Shown here: one piece after another, positions 1-10,539 of the stretch
How the letters are laid out: the number at the start of each line of letters is the position of its first letter
How positions within the stretch are numbered: the stretch's first letter is position 1
DNA from: Elgaria multicarinata webbii
Lineage: Eukaryota > Chordata > Lepidosauria > Squamata > Anguidae
DNA: 64,000 nt
Assembly (NCBI RefSeq): GCF_023053635.1
Contig: NC_086175.1
Location: 22,732,740-22,796,739, forward strand
Direction of reading: 5' to 3'
The notes under the pieces: generated by a model
Seen by the model: only the letters and a program-made list of their open reading frames with translations
What the model was told of the DNA's origin: nothing
Database searches by the model: none
Made by a program: the position numbers and the translations under genes

Positions 1-54
1 TGTGTGTGTGGGGACGACGACTCATAACTATCAGAACTGCAGAAGGGAAGGAGG

Positions 55-294
55 GCACCAGTGTGGTGTAGTGGCTAAAGTGTTGGACTGGGAGTCGGGA
101 AATCCAGGTTCTAGTCCCCACTCAGCCATGGAAACCCATTGGGTGACTTTGGGCCAGTCACAGACTCTCAGCCCAACTTACCTCACAGGTTTGTTGTTGT
201 GAGGATAAAATGAAGAGGAGGAGGATTATGTACGCCGCCTGGATTCCTTGGAGGAAAAAAGGTAGGCTATAAATGAAAAATAAATAAATAAATA
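55..294 (+). mobile_element. Sauria SINE (tRNA-derived), near full length
   Basis: The head carries tRNA-like promoter boxes (GTGTAGTGGCTAAAGTG and the B-box-like GGTTCTAGTCC). The body contains TGGGTGACTTTGGGCCAGTC and CCTCACAGG. The 3' end (CCTTGGAGGAAAAAAGG, then AAATAAATAAATAA) is the LINE-like tail typical of Sauria SINEs. This family is known from squamates, so it also supports the organism call. Several other copies in the window give the same order of blocks. Confidence 0.85.
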
Positions 295-1046
295 ACCTTT
301 TCCCTCTTACTGCCTCTCAGCAGTAATTCAACATGCTGGGTTTCGCCTCCAGAAAATCTATAGACCTTGGAGCTATGTTCTATAGTCTGCCTCTTTATAT
401 ACTGCCATGGAATGTATATTCTACCAGGAACAACCCCAGTAGTGTATCGGTGAATGTTGAAGTCCAGGAGCTCACAATGAGAGCCCCATAGCTGTTCCCT
501 CAAGAAGAATCCATAGTCACCCCCATCTCTCTACAAATATTTCCTTTTTTATTTTATTTTATTTTATTTACACTCAAAGCAACTAACTCTCTGGTTAAAA
601 ATGCCATAAAACGCAAACATCTGAAACAAAACAAAGCACTAATAAAATCACACAATTAGGTTTATAGGGTGAGGCTATGTCTGTGCAGTATGTAGGTATG
701 CAGACACTGCAGGTATAAGCAGAGAGTATAGGTAGATAAATGTTCTTAATGGTTGTTCTGCAGCTTTGGAACTTTCTCCTTTTCATCTCTTTCAAAACCC
801 AAGTTTGGGCAGGTTCTGGAAAAAAATGAACTATCTCCCCCCCACACACACCCAGTTAGATATACAGTATGGGCATCTTGGCTAAGAGGTTGCAGGTGGG
901 CATTAGTTTATAAATTACTAGCTGATATACCCAGCATTGCTCCCCCCTCCATGATATATGTCTGCAAGGTAATCATCTTAAAGTAGTATGCCGAAGCCAG
1001 GCCTGTGTTGTGGATTTTCAATTCTAGAATTATGGTTGTTTCCTTG
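295..1046. other. No gene recognised
   Basis: AT-rich sequence with a short (TTTTA)n tract near 545-570. Short open frames here have no family resemblance. I see no repeat I can name. Confidence 0.5.
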
Positions 1047-1067
1047 TAGGGTGACCAGAAGACCAGG

Positions 1068-1638
1068 AGGGGATCTACACTAGTATATGAAACATTGTTT
1101 TTACAGTCATTGAACGTTTTGTTTTTGAATGATTTAAAACGTAGCAGTTTTTAAAACGTTTACTTACGTTTTCTGTTTCCGTGGGAATGCATTCCTTTTG
1201 GCCACACTAAGAAAATAAATCTGTTTGTTCTATTTCCCCATCTGCCAATTTCCCCTCCCACTTCCTCGTCTCTCCGAGACAATCCTCCACCTACAAACAA
1301 TCCACCAAGTAGCCTCCCAAAAGTGAAACTGGAAGTGGCTGCAAAAAAGAGGCTTGAAAGAAAAAAAAATCGGCTCCAACTTTGGGCGTGGAAATTACAT
1401 AAACATGCCCCCCCAGGAATGCAAAAGGCTAATTAAGAAATACAGGAAACCCATTTAATACAATGAAATTGGCCACATCATACCAAATAGAATGACTTAT
1501 TTCAGAGAAGTTCAAAATAAAAACCAGAGAAAAGATAACAATAAAACATCACAAACTGAACGTTATGTGGCGTAATACTACGAAACGGGCACTTAAAAAC
1601 GGTAAGACACGTTCTAACTTGACTAGTGTAGATCCCTT
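1068..1638. mobile_element. Non-autonomous DNA transposon, GGGATCTACACTAGT ends, CCAGG duplication
   Basis: Left end AGGGGATCTACACTAGT and right end ACTAGTGTAGATCCCTT form an inverted repeat. CCAGG flanks both sides (1063-1067 and 1639-1643), a 5 bp target duplication. The interior is 571 bp, has no plausible transposase frame and is rich in AACGTTTT-type motifs. Superfamily not assigned. The same terminal motif recurs at 6484, 18219 and 45493. Confidence 0.6.
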
Positions 1639-1712
1639 CCAGGAAAACCCTGGAGGCATCTGGAAAATCAGGGCTCTCCGGAGCAACCGGAGATGGCCCC
1701 CAATTTACTGGA

Positions 1713-1859
1713 GGTGGGGGGAGGGCACACACGTCTTCTGTGTTTTCCGGAGGAGCTCAGATCAGCTACGCCATTTGTGTGGCTGCTACGCAAATGGCGT
1801 AGGTGATCTGAGCACTTCCTGGAGACATAGAAGACGCGTGCGTGCGCACCCTCCCCACC
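1713..1859. repeat. Long imperfect hairpin (about 147 bp)
   Basis: Left arm begins GGTGGGGGGAGGGCAC, right arm ends GCGCACCCTCCCCACC. The inner arms pair around CTACGCCATTTG and CAAATGGCGTAG, and the loop is near 1779-1787. Arms pair nearly throughout with scattered mismatches. Probably the body of an older foldback-type DNA element. Confidence 0.65.
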
Positions 1860-2322
1860 TCGCACAAAGTGAAAGGGCCATGCTTGCAGTCACAGTAGGC
1901 TAACCTGCCCTCAGAATTACGTACAGCCTGACTCATTATATTGTATTTATACATGACTATAAAATAGTAGTAATTTTGCCTAGCATTTTCAGAGGGCTGG
2001 TGGGGTCATGGGGAGGCGGCATCGGGGAGTTCTTCTTGCATCAGCCCAGTTGCACACTTTTAAATCTGGATCCAAGCCTCTGGACAGAATCCACTCCTTT
2101 CTGCACATCAGCTGGACCCACCACTGGCACAACAGGAAACTAGCAGTTCCAGAAGCAGGTGGAAAGAGCGGAAACACTCATTTCTGGAATGGGGCAGGTC
2201 AGTGGAGCTCACAGAAAGGAGCTATGTTGACCTGACCCTTTCGAGAAACAGTAGAAACACAGCTGGATTCAATACACAATACAAAGGCTTGTAATGGATG
2301 TTGTGTATAAGTGGACACATTT

Positions 2323-3105
2323 TCATAGAATCATAGTAGAGTTGGAAGGAGCCTATATGGCCATTGAGTCCAACTCCCTGCTCAATGCAGGAATCCACCT
2401 TAAAGCATGCCTGACAGATGGCTATCCAGATGCCTCTTGAACACCTCTAGTGTGAGAGAACCCACAACCTCCCTACGTAACTAGTTCCATTGTCGTACTG
2501 CTCTAACAAGAAGTTTTTCCTGATGTCCAGCCAGAATCTGGCTTCCTATAACTTAAGCCCATTATTCCATGTCCTGCACTCTGGGATGATCGAGATGAGA
2601 TCCTGGCCCTCCTCTGTGTGACACCTTTCAAGTATTTGAAAAGTGCTATCATGTCTCCACTCAGTCTTCTCTTCTCCACGCTAAACATGCCCAGTTCTTT
2701 CAGTCTCTCTTCATAGGGCTTTGTTTCCAGACCCCTGATCATCCTTGTTGCCCTCCTCTGAACACACTGCAGCTTGTCTATACCCTTCTTGATGTGTGGT
2801 GCCCAGAACTGAATGCAATACTCAAGATGATGCCTAACCAGTGCCGAATAGAGGGGAAACAGTACCTTGCGCGTTTTGGAAGCTATAAATGCTGCCCAAA
2901 ATAGCATTTGCATTTTTTGCAGCCACATCACACTGTTGGCTCATATTCAGCTTGTGATCTACAACAATTCCAGGATCCTTCTCATTTGTAGTATTGCTGA
3001 GCCAAGTATCCCCCATCTTGTAACTGTGCATTTGGGGGAGGGGGTTCCCCCTAGATGTAGAACTTAGCATTTATCCCTATAAAATTTCATTCTCTTGTTT
3101 AATTC
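2323..3105 (-). mobile_element. CR1 LINE, 3' part of ORF2 plus 3' end
   Basis: On the minus strand the element ends in the CR1 signature CTATGATTCTATGA. Conceptual translation gives the reverse transcriptase C-terminal region with motifs such as [27 protein letters not shown] and [15 protein letters not shown]. It is 5' truncated, as most CR1 copies are, and split over at least two frames (about 2503-2931 and 2834-3070), so it is a decayed copy. Confidence 0.9.
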
Positions 3106-3424
3106 CACCATTGTAATTTACCCAAAAAGCTACTACAGAGCTGAAGCATGTAACACCGGGAAGATGTAAAGACACAAGCTGGCAACCTGTTTCTGAAATC
3201 AGTGGTCTTTTTCTAGATCTTTTCATATCACTGCTGTCAGCCAACTGTTCCACAGAAAGTGCAAGCAAAATCGTCTTTTACAATAAAGAAATTACTTCCA
3301 TAGAAGTAGAATCTTTGACTACGAATACACAAATACCTGAGAGTAAAGCCCATTGAACTCAAGGGGACTAGCTTCTGAGTAGACTGTATAGAAGGTTGTA
3401 TATCAGCAACCTGCACTATTTTTC
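3106..3424. other. No gene; short palindromic repeat remnant
   Basis: Around 3330-3390 lies a remnant of the common motif family reading 'GTAAAGCCCATTGAACTCAA ... TTCTGAGTAGAC', also seen near 18800, 19770, 28110, 39980 and 50225. Nothing else recognised. Confidence 0.5.
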
Positions 3425-4095
3425 AGACACTTTGGCTCCAGGCACCACTACTGAGGCCACTTGGGGGCCTTTCTGACCTCCCCATCAGTCAAATGGTAAT
3501 CTGCACATTGAGCTAAGCTGGAAGCATTTTCGGGCCTCTCTTCCCCCATCATTCCTCCTCAACAATCAGTCGGGCAAATCCCAATAGGCTCATTTGATCC
3601 TTGGACTGAGCTGGATCTTTTTCTCATCACTGAAAATATTTTGCACTGTTCAGTGCTGCAAAATCTCCCAGAACAGCTCCAGATTCATCTCCAATGGATT
3701 CAATTTCCGTCTCTCGCACCTGCGCAGTGCACAACTGCAGCTAGCCAACCACATTGGTCTTTGCTTCTTGAGCTCCTCCCACACACACAGCTAATTGGTA
3801 GATGCTCCTGCATTCTCCTCTTCTCGCCATCTTATATCCGGCAAATGGCAGGTTTCCTGACACCCAACCACTGAAGTTTCCTCTGGTAAACCAGACGAGA
3901 ACAGGCAGCCCACCGCTAAAGCAAACAGCAAGGCAAAGCTAAAGAGCTCCAGACGAGAAACAGCAGCTACTGCAGTAAGAGGAAGGTCATGTTGGAGAGC
4001 TGCATTTGAGATGATTGGGAGTCGCCAGCAGCCCTGGGGCCTTCCAGTGAAGAACACTGCTGTTAGTCGATATCAGTGCTCAAATTACAGAAAGG
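3425..4095 (+). repeat. Unclassified interspersed repeat, copy 1
   Basis: It shares the order of many blocks with 40985-42310 (minus its hAT insertion): GAGGCCACTTG, CCTTGGA..GAT..TCTT, CTCATCACTG versus CTCGTCACTG, TGCAAAATCTCCCA, CAGTGCACAAC, CACAGCTAATTGGT, GCTAAAGCAAACA, GATTGGGAG and GAAGA(A)CACTG. Both copies are CT-rich and in the same orientation. I cannot assign a class. Confidence 0.6.
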
Positions 4096-4128
4096 ACGGC
4101 AGAAGAGAGCTTTACCTTTAGTGACATA

Positions 4129-4568
4129 GGGCTCCATCACATCTACTTTTCCCCCCCTGGTTTGCCTCTGCATTTTCTACTCTGTTTCATTAGCACATCA
4201 AGCTAATGGTCCCTTTCACATGTGTTTGTGGTATTGCTACTGTACCAGTGAAATCTCCTTTCACTTGTTTGCTCTCCCACTCCATCCCGCCCTACCTCCA
4301 CCCTTCTCCTTTCCCCTCCAGTTCATTGGTTCTTGACTTGACCTCCCTTCAAAGCACATGCCCCCAACAAAGGACATAGTGTGAGGATGACAATACATGG
4401 GGACGGAAGGGTGCTTTAATCCCACATGGAGGAAATAAACCGGGCTTTCCCCACCCTAGGAAAACACAGAAAATGGAGGGGAAGTGACGGGGTGATTGCA
4501 GGACAGGCATGAGGTCATGCAAATCAGGCATGACAAGAGTGTGATAAAATGCTAGTGTGATGGAGCCC
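4129..4568. mobile_element. Harbinger-like non-autonomous element, 13 bp perfect TIRs, ATA duplication
   Basis: GGGCTCCATCACA at the left is matched exactly by TGTGATGGAGCCC at the right. ATA flanks both sides (4126-4128 and 4569-4571). A 3 bp A/T-rich target duplication fits PIF/Harbinger. The interior of about 440 bp has no transposase. Superfamily is inferred from target size only. Confidence 0.65.
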
Positions 4569-4571
4569 ATA

Positions 4572-6478
4572 TACTCCTTAGCTACTGGGATGGGACATGA
4601 TTTGGCTAAAGCTGGGAGAAGCCAGGGTGGTGGCTTTTGGAGCTTATTAAGGCCCCCTGCTTTCCCCATAATTTGAACACTGTCCAATATCTCAGGGACA
4701 AAACTCTTGTCTTCCTGTATATGGCTACTTAACAACATTGCTTTTATGAAAAGACAGTATTATTCAGTACTTGGTGTGTGTGTGACTCAAGTGACTATAT
4801 TTCTCTGATCCTTATCCACTCTGCTATCAATCCTCTTTTCCCTTTGTACATAAAGAATGTATTGCACAGAAAGCATAAACAGATATTCAGAGGAGAGATT
4901 ACTATTTCCCACATATTAATCAGCTACACAGAACTAGCACTAGCTTACTTTGTTGCTCAAGAAATATTCCTGATGGATTGTTGAAGCGCAGTCACCTTTC
5001 CCCCAAGAAACCATGCCTGAGAGACCTTAGACACTCAGAACAGCCAAACTAGACAGGCTGTGAGCAGTTTGTGCAGCTAAGGGTGGGAAGGAGACAACTA
5101 GAAATAAACATATAGAGCACTTGAAGTTGCACAGAAGTCAACACAGACCTCCTTCTCCTCCAGATCATAGTGCAGCCGCTGATTTCTCTCTGCAAACCTG
5201 GGAATGAATCCCAACATTAACTCTGAGCTGAGAAGCGCCGTCTATGCAGTCCAGCACTTTGTGCACCCAATGTAACAAACTAGTTGACTGTCTTCTGATT
5301 TCCAAGTATGAAGAGGGTCGGAAGAGATCCAAATCAGTGACAGGTATGTAGAGCTTTCTGATGCTCAATGATCGAGAGAAACTAAATGTCTAAAGCTAAA
5401 TGAGAAGTTATTTATAACGCATCATTCTATTGCAATTAAAATGTCATGGTACAGATCGTGTGCAAAATCCAGTCATATACTGACTGGGCTTTTTACAGGT
5501 TTGTGAGATGCCAGAGTATGGACAAAGTCATCTGGAATCCAACCAAGGGCTTTACTACTCGTGCAAGAGATGGGGAGGGGGGGAGAAAGAGAGAGAGAGA
5601 GGATCAGAAATAAACGCATCTCTCACAGTCTTACCTGTTACTACTTGCTTTGTTCAGTAATGTGTAGTTCTCTCTATCACCATGTATAGAGATTAGCTAG
5701 GCTGTCACCCAATTAAAGAACTATTAATTGTAAAACAAATTGTACATGTACATTTTCAGTCACATGATAGGAAGTGTAGGTGTGCATGCAAGCATGGGGG
5801 AGGGAGATGTACTTGTGCAAGTGTGTGAGAGAACAGCAGTCCATGAGTCCCGTTTACAATTCACACAAGCCAGAATCAGGAGATCCTTTTAAAAGTATGT
5901 GAATAGCAAAGGGTCAGTAGGAAAAATACTTGTAAGCCTTTCATTCCAAGTGTAATAAGTGGACATGTTGTATGCAATACATGGATATTTTGTATTTGGG
6001 TAGATCTCCCCTCGTAAAAAGCAAGTAACAGTGAAAAGCCTCGGTACATTTTGAGAGGGGGATGTGGCAATAACAGCAAACGAGAAAAGCCAGTGCTGGA
6101 AAAAGTGGGAGAATAATGAGACCAGGGAGCGTTCCAGGTAGAGATAGTCAGAAGCAGTGAAGTAAGTTAGGAATCCATGAGCAATTCTGAATGCGACCGA
6201 AGTAGTAACAGAAAGTTGTGTGGCGACTTTACACAAACCCCATTTAAGATTAGCTGCTTAATTTTCTTTTCTCAAAAAGTAACCATGCATGGTCCCATTT
6301 TGGACTGAGATTGTGACACATGGGAGTCACGGGGATTAACCCTTTCCTATCTGCATGCTTTCCCCACTGGAATACTCCACACACACATTTGCCATTTACC
6401 CCAAAGATGCTATTTCCAGTAAATCCATGCTTCTGATATTTTTCTTAGTAAAATCTGAATGGACAGTGACAAGTCTGA
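4572..6478. other. No gene recognised; unique-looking sequence
   Basis: Nothing coding stands out on either strand. A (GA)n tract lies at 5584-5602. The longest open frame, 115 codons on the minus strand at 5889-6236, has low-complexity hydrophobic composition and no family motif. Confidence 0.5.
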
Positions 6479-6483
6479 CCTGG

Positions 6484-6632
6484 GGGGGATCTACACTACT
6501 GCTTTTAAAGCGCTTTAAAGCACTTTGAAAACGTTTTGAAACCTTTATATGCAGTGTGTCCTGGGCCCCAACAGTTGTCAAAACTGTTATAAAGCGCTTT
6601 AAAGTGCTTTAAAGCAGTAGTGTAGATCCCCC
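6484..6632. mobile_element. Palindromic MITE, GGGGGATCTACACTACTGC ends, CCTGG duplication
   Basis: A 149 bp near-perfect palindrome. The arms carry repeated AAAGCGCTTTAAAG blocks and a central GGGCCCCAACAGTTGTC segment. CCTGG is duplicated at 6479-6483 and 6633-6637. Together with 1068-1638 this gives two copies flanked by a CCWGG pentamer. Related copies lie at 17699-18026 and 18200-18478. Confidence 0.75.
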
Positions 6633-6723
6633 CCTGGTCTGTGGAAGCGTCAAGATACTTACTAAAGCTCTATTCTTATTCTTTTTTGAAAGGTTGGTTT
6701 CAATCATGCCTTTGGATCAATCT

Positions 6724-6802
6724 TTTCCCAACGTGGTACCCTGCTGGCTGGGAATGATGGACATTGTAGTCCAACACTCTGGAGGGCACCAGGTTGGGGA
6801 AG
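6724..6802. repeat. Foldback repeat with CCCAACCTGG ends
   Basis: A short copy of a recurring palindromic unit: CCCAACGTGGTACCCT at one end and AGGGCACCAGGTTGGGG at the other, with a TTGTAGTCCAACA core. Other copies are at 23445, 33571, 48164 and 51181. Confidence 0.6.
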
Positions 6803-7401
6803 GCTGCAGAAACCATTGTGGGTATACAAATAAAGGCAAGTCTAGGACTTACTTCATCCTTTTATGCTAAAACTGTTTTAAAATTAACAGATCCCAAGTT
6901 TTTTTTTTAAAAAAATTATTGAATGAATTACAGGGGGAATCCACTTTCTCAGAGATTAGATATAATTATGCATATACTTTAGAAAGTTGCATTACTGGAT
7001 GTTTGGTTGCAATAAGAATTCTGCAATGAAGAGAAAGGGAAGAATAATCTGGGAAAGGAAATGTTCAGAACAAGGGTTGTAGCAGAGGAAAATTAATGTT
7101 GACCCTTAAACAGGCCTAACTCTTGGATGTATGAAGTCCTTAGAAAACAAAACAATGAAAGTATTTTAGTTTACTGAATTCTGAAAAAAACAGTTTTTTC
7201 ACACAGTGATTACAGTACATTTAACTGATTCTGCATCTGTCTTCAAGAGGAGAGGGATAGCAAAACAGCTGAGCAAATTGGATAGGCTCCAGATTTAGTT
7301 ATACGTAGCATAGACCCAGCCCCATTGATTTTGGTTGGTCTACTCTAAGTGTGTCTAAGTCTGGATCCAACCCACTGTTTTTGAAACCCATCTAAGCCAA
7401 A

Positions 7402-7426
7402 CTAACCCCATTTTTCTTTTTTGAAG
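7402..7426 (+). promoter_or_regulatory. Probable 3' splice site before OXGR1 coding exon
   Basis: A branch-like CTAAC (7402-7406) is followed by the pyrimidine run TTTTTCTTTTTT and AG at 7425-7426. The ATG at 7443 lies 16 bases into the predicted exon. Mammalian OXGR1 is known to have a single coding exon behind 5' UTR introns. The donor and first exon are not identified in this window. Confidence 0.55.
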
Positions 7427-7442
7427 ACTTGCAACGTTAGTG

Positions 7443-8483
7443 ATGGATACTACTGCATCCGAAGATATAGCAAATTTGACCAGCGTGATGCCAAGTTATG
7501 ATACAGGTGCCTTTGGGAACTGCACGGATGATGTCCACGAACTCAGAAAAACCTACCTGCCACCCATATACAGCATGATCTTTTTCGTGGGCTTCCTAGG
7601 CAACATTATGGCCATTTGTGTGTACACTTTCAGGATGAGGCCCTGGAAGAGCAGCACCATCATTATGTTCAATTTGGCCTGCACAGACTTACTGTACTTA
7701 ATCAGCCTCCCCTTCCTGATACACTACTATGCCAATGGTGAGCACTGGGTCTTTGGAGACTTCCTGTGCAAATTCATCCGCTTCAGTTTCCACTTCAACT
7801 TGTACAGTAGCATCCTCTTTCTGACCTGCTTCAGTATCTTCAGGTACTTTGCAATTGTCCACCCAATAAGGTCTGTCTCTGTACGGAAAAAGTCCTGGGC
7901 TGTTGTGGCCTGTGCTGCATCTTGGCTAATTTCACTGGTGGCTGTGAGTCCTATCAACTTCCTAATTACCTCAAAAATGCAGGAGAACAGGTCTATTTGT
8001 CTTGACCTTACTAGTTCTGAAAACGTGGATGTTATTAGGTGGTATACTTGGTTTTTAAGTGCCTTGGCCTTCTACTTGCCGTTATTTACCGTGACACTTT
8101 GCTACACTGTGATCATCTATACCCTGGCTACAGGACCCCACACTCAAAACCCTTATAAACAGAAGGCACGTAAACTTGCTTTCCTCCTCCTGGTAGTCTT
8201 TTATATGTGCTTCCTCCCTTTCCATGTTTTTCGGATGGCTCGGATTGAATTACGGCTTTACCCAGTCAGCTGTGAAGTTGAAAACCAACTCCACACCGCC
8301 TATGTCATCTCCAGACCACTGGCCGCAGTGAACACATGTGGCAACTTGTTACTTTATGCCATAATCAGTGATAATTTCCAGCAGGCTATTCAATCTCTGC
8401 TGAGATGCAAGTTGAGCAACTTAATGCAGCAGACAAGGAGTAGCAGTGACTTCAGCATCTGGAATAGTAAAGTTGTGAATTGA
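7443..8483 (+). CDS. OXGR1: 2-oxoglutarate receptor 1 (OXGR1/GPR99)
   Basis: Single-exon class A GPCR, 346 aa, plasma membrane. The family binds 2-oxoglutarate and other small dicarboxylates, and leukotriene E4 has also been reported as a ligand; it signals mainly through Gq. Seven hydrophobic segments are visible. Landmarks: N-glycosylation sequons N11, N26 and N182 (ECL2); GN at 53-54 (1.50); D82 (2.50); ECL1-TM3 Cys109 paired with Cys186 in ECL2; Cys27 and Cys277, the likely second P2Y-type disulfide; FRY at 133-135 in place of DRY, as in mammalian OXGR1; FLPFH at 258-261 (6.50 region); GNLLLY at 300-305 as the NPxxY equivalent. The pocket positions R113 (3.29), H117 (3.33), R264 (6.55) and R291 (7.39) are all basic. 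I start at ATG 7443 (G at -3 and +4) rather than the in-frame GTG at 7440. Length is close to the family's roughly 340 aa. The C-tail is Ser-rich at 333-338. A paralogue lies about 21 kb downstream. Possible poly(A) signals are ATTAAA 8732-8737 and AATAAA 9434-9439. Confidence 0.95.
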   Translation: MDTTASEDIANLTSVMPSYDTGAFGNCTDDVHELRKTYLPPIYSMIFFVGFLGNIMAICVYTFRMRPWKSSTIIMFNLACTDLLYLISLPFLIHYYANGEHWVFGDFLCKFIRFSFHFNLYSSILFLTCFSIFRYFAIVHPIRSVSVRKKSWAVVACAASWLISLVAVSPINFLITSKMQENRSICLDLTSSENVDVIRWYTWFLSALAFYLPLFTVTLCYTVIIYTLATGPHTQNPYKQKARKLAFLLLVVFYMCFLPFHVFRMARIELRLYPVSCEVENQLHTAYVISRPLAAVNTCGNLLLYAIISDNFQQAIQSLLRCKLSNLMQQTRSSSDFSIWNSKVVN

Positions 8484-8759
8484 GGCTTTGTTTTTCAGGA
8501 CTTCTAGTACTAGTTTGTCTCCTGATAAAATAATTACTTTTGCATAAAGAGGCCAGAAAACTGAAGAGTCTTAGAACCTACAGAAAAAGGCTGCATTGTG
8601 GGAAACAAACCCTTTCATTTGGAAGGCCCTGGAAATCGCAGAACTCTTAATTCAGGTGTAGTGCTTGGTTTGGCTCAAAGGTAGCCCAAGGGTTTTTTGT
8701 TTTTTGTTTTTATTTTTGATACCCTGGGCAAATTAAAACATTGCTGCATGCCTTATAGG
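8484..8759 (+). other. 3' flank / probable 3' UTR of OXGR1
   Basis: Non-coding sequence after the stop with a T-rich tract near 8695-8716 and a candidate ATTAAA at 8732-8737. The next DNA element begins at about 8760, so the transcript end may lie within or beyond it. Confidence 0.35.
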
Positions 8760-9097
8760 GCGTCATCAGACAAGCATTTTATTGAATGCTCGTTACTGAG
8801 CACTCACGGATTTTCACAGATCCCTCTCTCAACGTCGTCTGCCACCTGCACGCCTCCCGATCCCTCTAGCCTTCCTTGTGCGACAAAAAAACACCCCAGT
8901 AAGTCCAACTTATTGAGACGGAAGTTGCCGGTATCTCCTGCTGCAGGCAGGAGAAGCAGCGTGATCAAAACGGCCCACTGAATGGGGCCCATGCACGTTG
9001 TTTACTTCCTCTTTTGAAAGAGGAAATAATGAGGTACAAACATGCGGGCGGAGAAGCGACGGTAAGGAAACGTGATTTCCTCCCATGCGATGACGCT
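8760..9097 (+). mobile_element. Non-autonomous DNA element, GCGTCATC ends, copy 1
   Basis: Left GGGCGTCATCAGACAAGC and right GCGATGACGCTC give a short inverted terminal match. The interior has GAATGCTCGTTACTGAGCAC, a CCTCTTTTGAAAGAGG palindrome and a CTGCTGCAGGCAGGAG block. An opposite-oriented copy is at 23108-23432. No transposase; superfamily unassigned. Confidence 0.6.
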
Positions 9098-9672
9098 CAC
9101 AATATGCTGAGCAGCAATGATACCACATTAAATTATCAAATTATCAAAAGCAAACTGCTTTTATTTCTAATGTCTCTCACTTCCTTACTTTTGGCAAAAG
9201 GACCCTGGGCAGTCAGCGGAGATCTGAAAATTTTCAACCACATCCCCTGGAAAGCAGGAGAAAACACCCAGCCAAGGAGCTGCAAAGCTGCCTCTGTGTG
9301 TCCCTTTCAGATTTGTAGGCACCATCCCAGTCTTTGCAAGACATTATGTAGCTAAGCCAGACGACCCTATATGCTGGCAACCCAGCTGCCTAGTTTACTT
9401 CTATAGCTGTGCCAGTCCCTGCTTTGACCTTAGAATAAAAGGTATGGAGACTGAAGGCAATGTTAATATGGGGAATTGACCCAATGAATATTGTATATTG
9501 TGTTGCACTAAGCTCTGCTGATCTCTTTATCTGAAATTGTTAGGCTATAATAGGGATAATGTAAATGTATGGTCAAGTACAGTGACCTGAAGGCAAGTAC
9601 TTGGAGAGAAGGGCTATCTGCATGCCACTTACTAAAGAGTCTACGGGAAAAGGAATTACTTTGACTGGGTTA
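9098..9672. other. No gene recognised
   Basis: Unique-looking sequence. It contains AATAAA at 9434-9439, which could serve as a distal poly(A) signal for OXGR1 if transcription runs through the element at 8760-9097. Confidence 0.4.
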
Positions 9673-10195
9673 AGACAACATGATAACCAATGGTGCTTTA
9701 AATAGTTGATGGATGGTTATTTAACCTACCATGAGTTATCATGTTGCATGGGGGACTTTTTTTGTTTTTACCAATGGTTGGTTATTTGGCCAAAATAACC
9801 AATGCAAATAGCCAATGCTGTGCAGAGTTGGCTATTTGAACCACCATTGGTTATCGTGTTGAGTGGAGGGCACTGTTGGTTATTTCCTAGGCCACCATTG
9901 GTTATTTCGTCAGCCACAGAGTTGCAAGGCAAGAGTGGTCAAAGCGGTGGCTGCCGTTCTAGTACAGCTAGCAGGATAGATTTTCGGCAGCAGTGGCTAA
10001 TGGGATACTAGCAGGAGGACTGAGGGGGAGAGAGGGTGAGGGATGAGTGAATCGACTCAGCGGGGACTAATAGTCAGCTCAACGCTGATCCTAATTCACA
10101 CCACTGTTAATTATTATCATGTTGTTTGGGGAGTACGCCCTAGATAAACAACTGTCGAGTTGATTATTACCCCACCCTTGACTATCATGTCGTCT
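9673..10195. mobile_element. Non-autonomous DNA element with subterminal CCATTGGTTAT repeats
   Basis: Left AGACAACATGATAACCAATGG pairs with the right end TTGACTATCATGTCGTCT. Inside, ACCAATGGTTGGTTATTT, CCATTGGTTATCGTG and CCATTGGTTATTTCG recur in both orientations, resembling subterminal binding repeats. No transposase frame. No clear target duplication found. Confidence 0.5.
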
Positions 10196-10197
10196 GT

Positions 10198-10262
10198 ATG
10201 TAGCCGGAGTCTGCTGCTGCGAAACAACGGAGAGTCTTGTGACACCTTAAAGTCTGAGGTGG
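10198..10262 (-). repeat. Interspersed repeat fragment (ACTTTAAGGTGTCACAAGAC)
   Basis: On the minus strand it reads CTTTAAGGTGTCACAAGACTC then GTTGTTTCGC, matching the segment at about 20190-20270 (CTAAAGATGCCACAAGACTC, GTTGTTTTTG). This motif is common in reptile genomes. I cannot name its class with confidence. Confidence 0.45.
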
Positions 10263-10539
10263 CTTCCGGGCAGAGGGCTCCTAGTGTTACCAATCAGAAG
10301 ACCTTGTGCTGGTATTCTAGCTTTTGTCCCTTAACAGAGTTTTTATGGTAAGCAAAAAGATGGAAGAAGCAATGCAAAATAGAAGCGTTACAAATGGAAG
10401 ACAATGATGTCTGGACCCTGTATAAAATTCTGTGACTCACACAGGGCTGTTGCCCAAGAACAGCTTCATCTGGAAGCCCCCTGACAGATTAAGGGCACAA
10501 TCCTATCGGATACACCTTTCAGGCTCTGAACCCAGAGGC

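Larger units (their letters stand above)
1047..1904. mobile_element. DNA element starting TAGGGTGACC, split by a younger insertion
   Basis: TAGGGTGACCAGAAGA at 1047 resembles the hAT-like ends at 26424 and 26787. Sequence resumes at 1639 (CCAGGAAAACCCTGG) after an inserted 571 bp palindromic element at 1068-1638. The resumed part holds a long hairpin at 1713-1859. The right end is not defined, so limits after about 1860 are approximate. Confidence 0.45.

Noticed and set aside
61-130. Possible tRNA gene (promoter-like boxes)
   Set aside because: The A and B boxes belong to the Sauria SINE head; there is no cloverleaf with an acceptor stem, and the same head recurs in every SINE copy.
7440-7442. 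GTG as the start codon of OXGR1
   Set aside because: ATG follows immediately at 7443 with a good context; a GTG start is not expected in a vertebrate gene.
7727-7957. Minus-strand frame within the first receptor
   Set aside because: Shadow of the OXGR1 coding exon.
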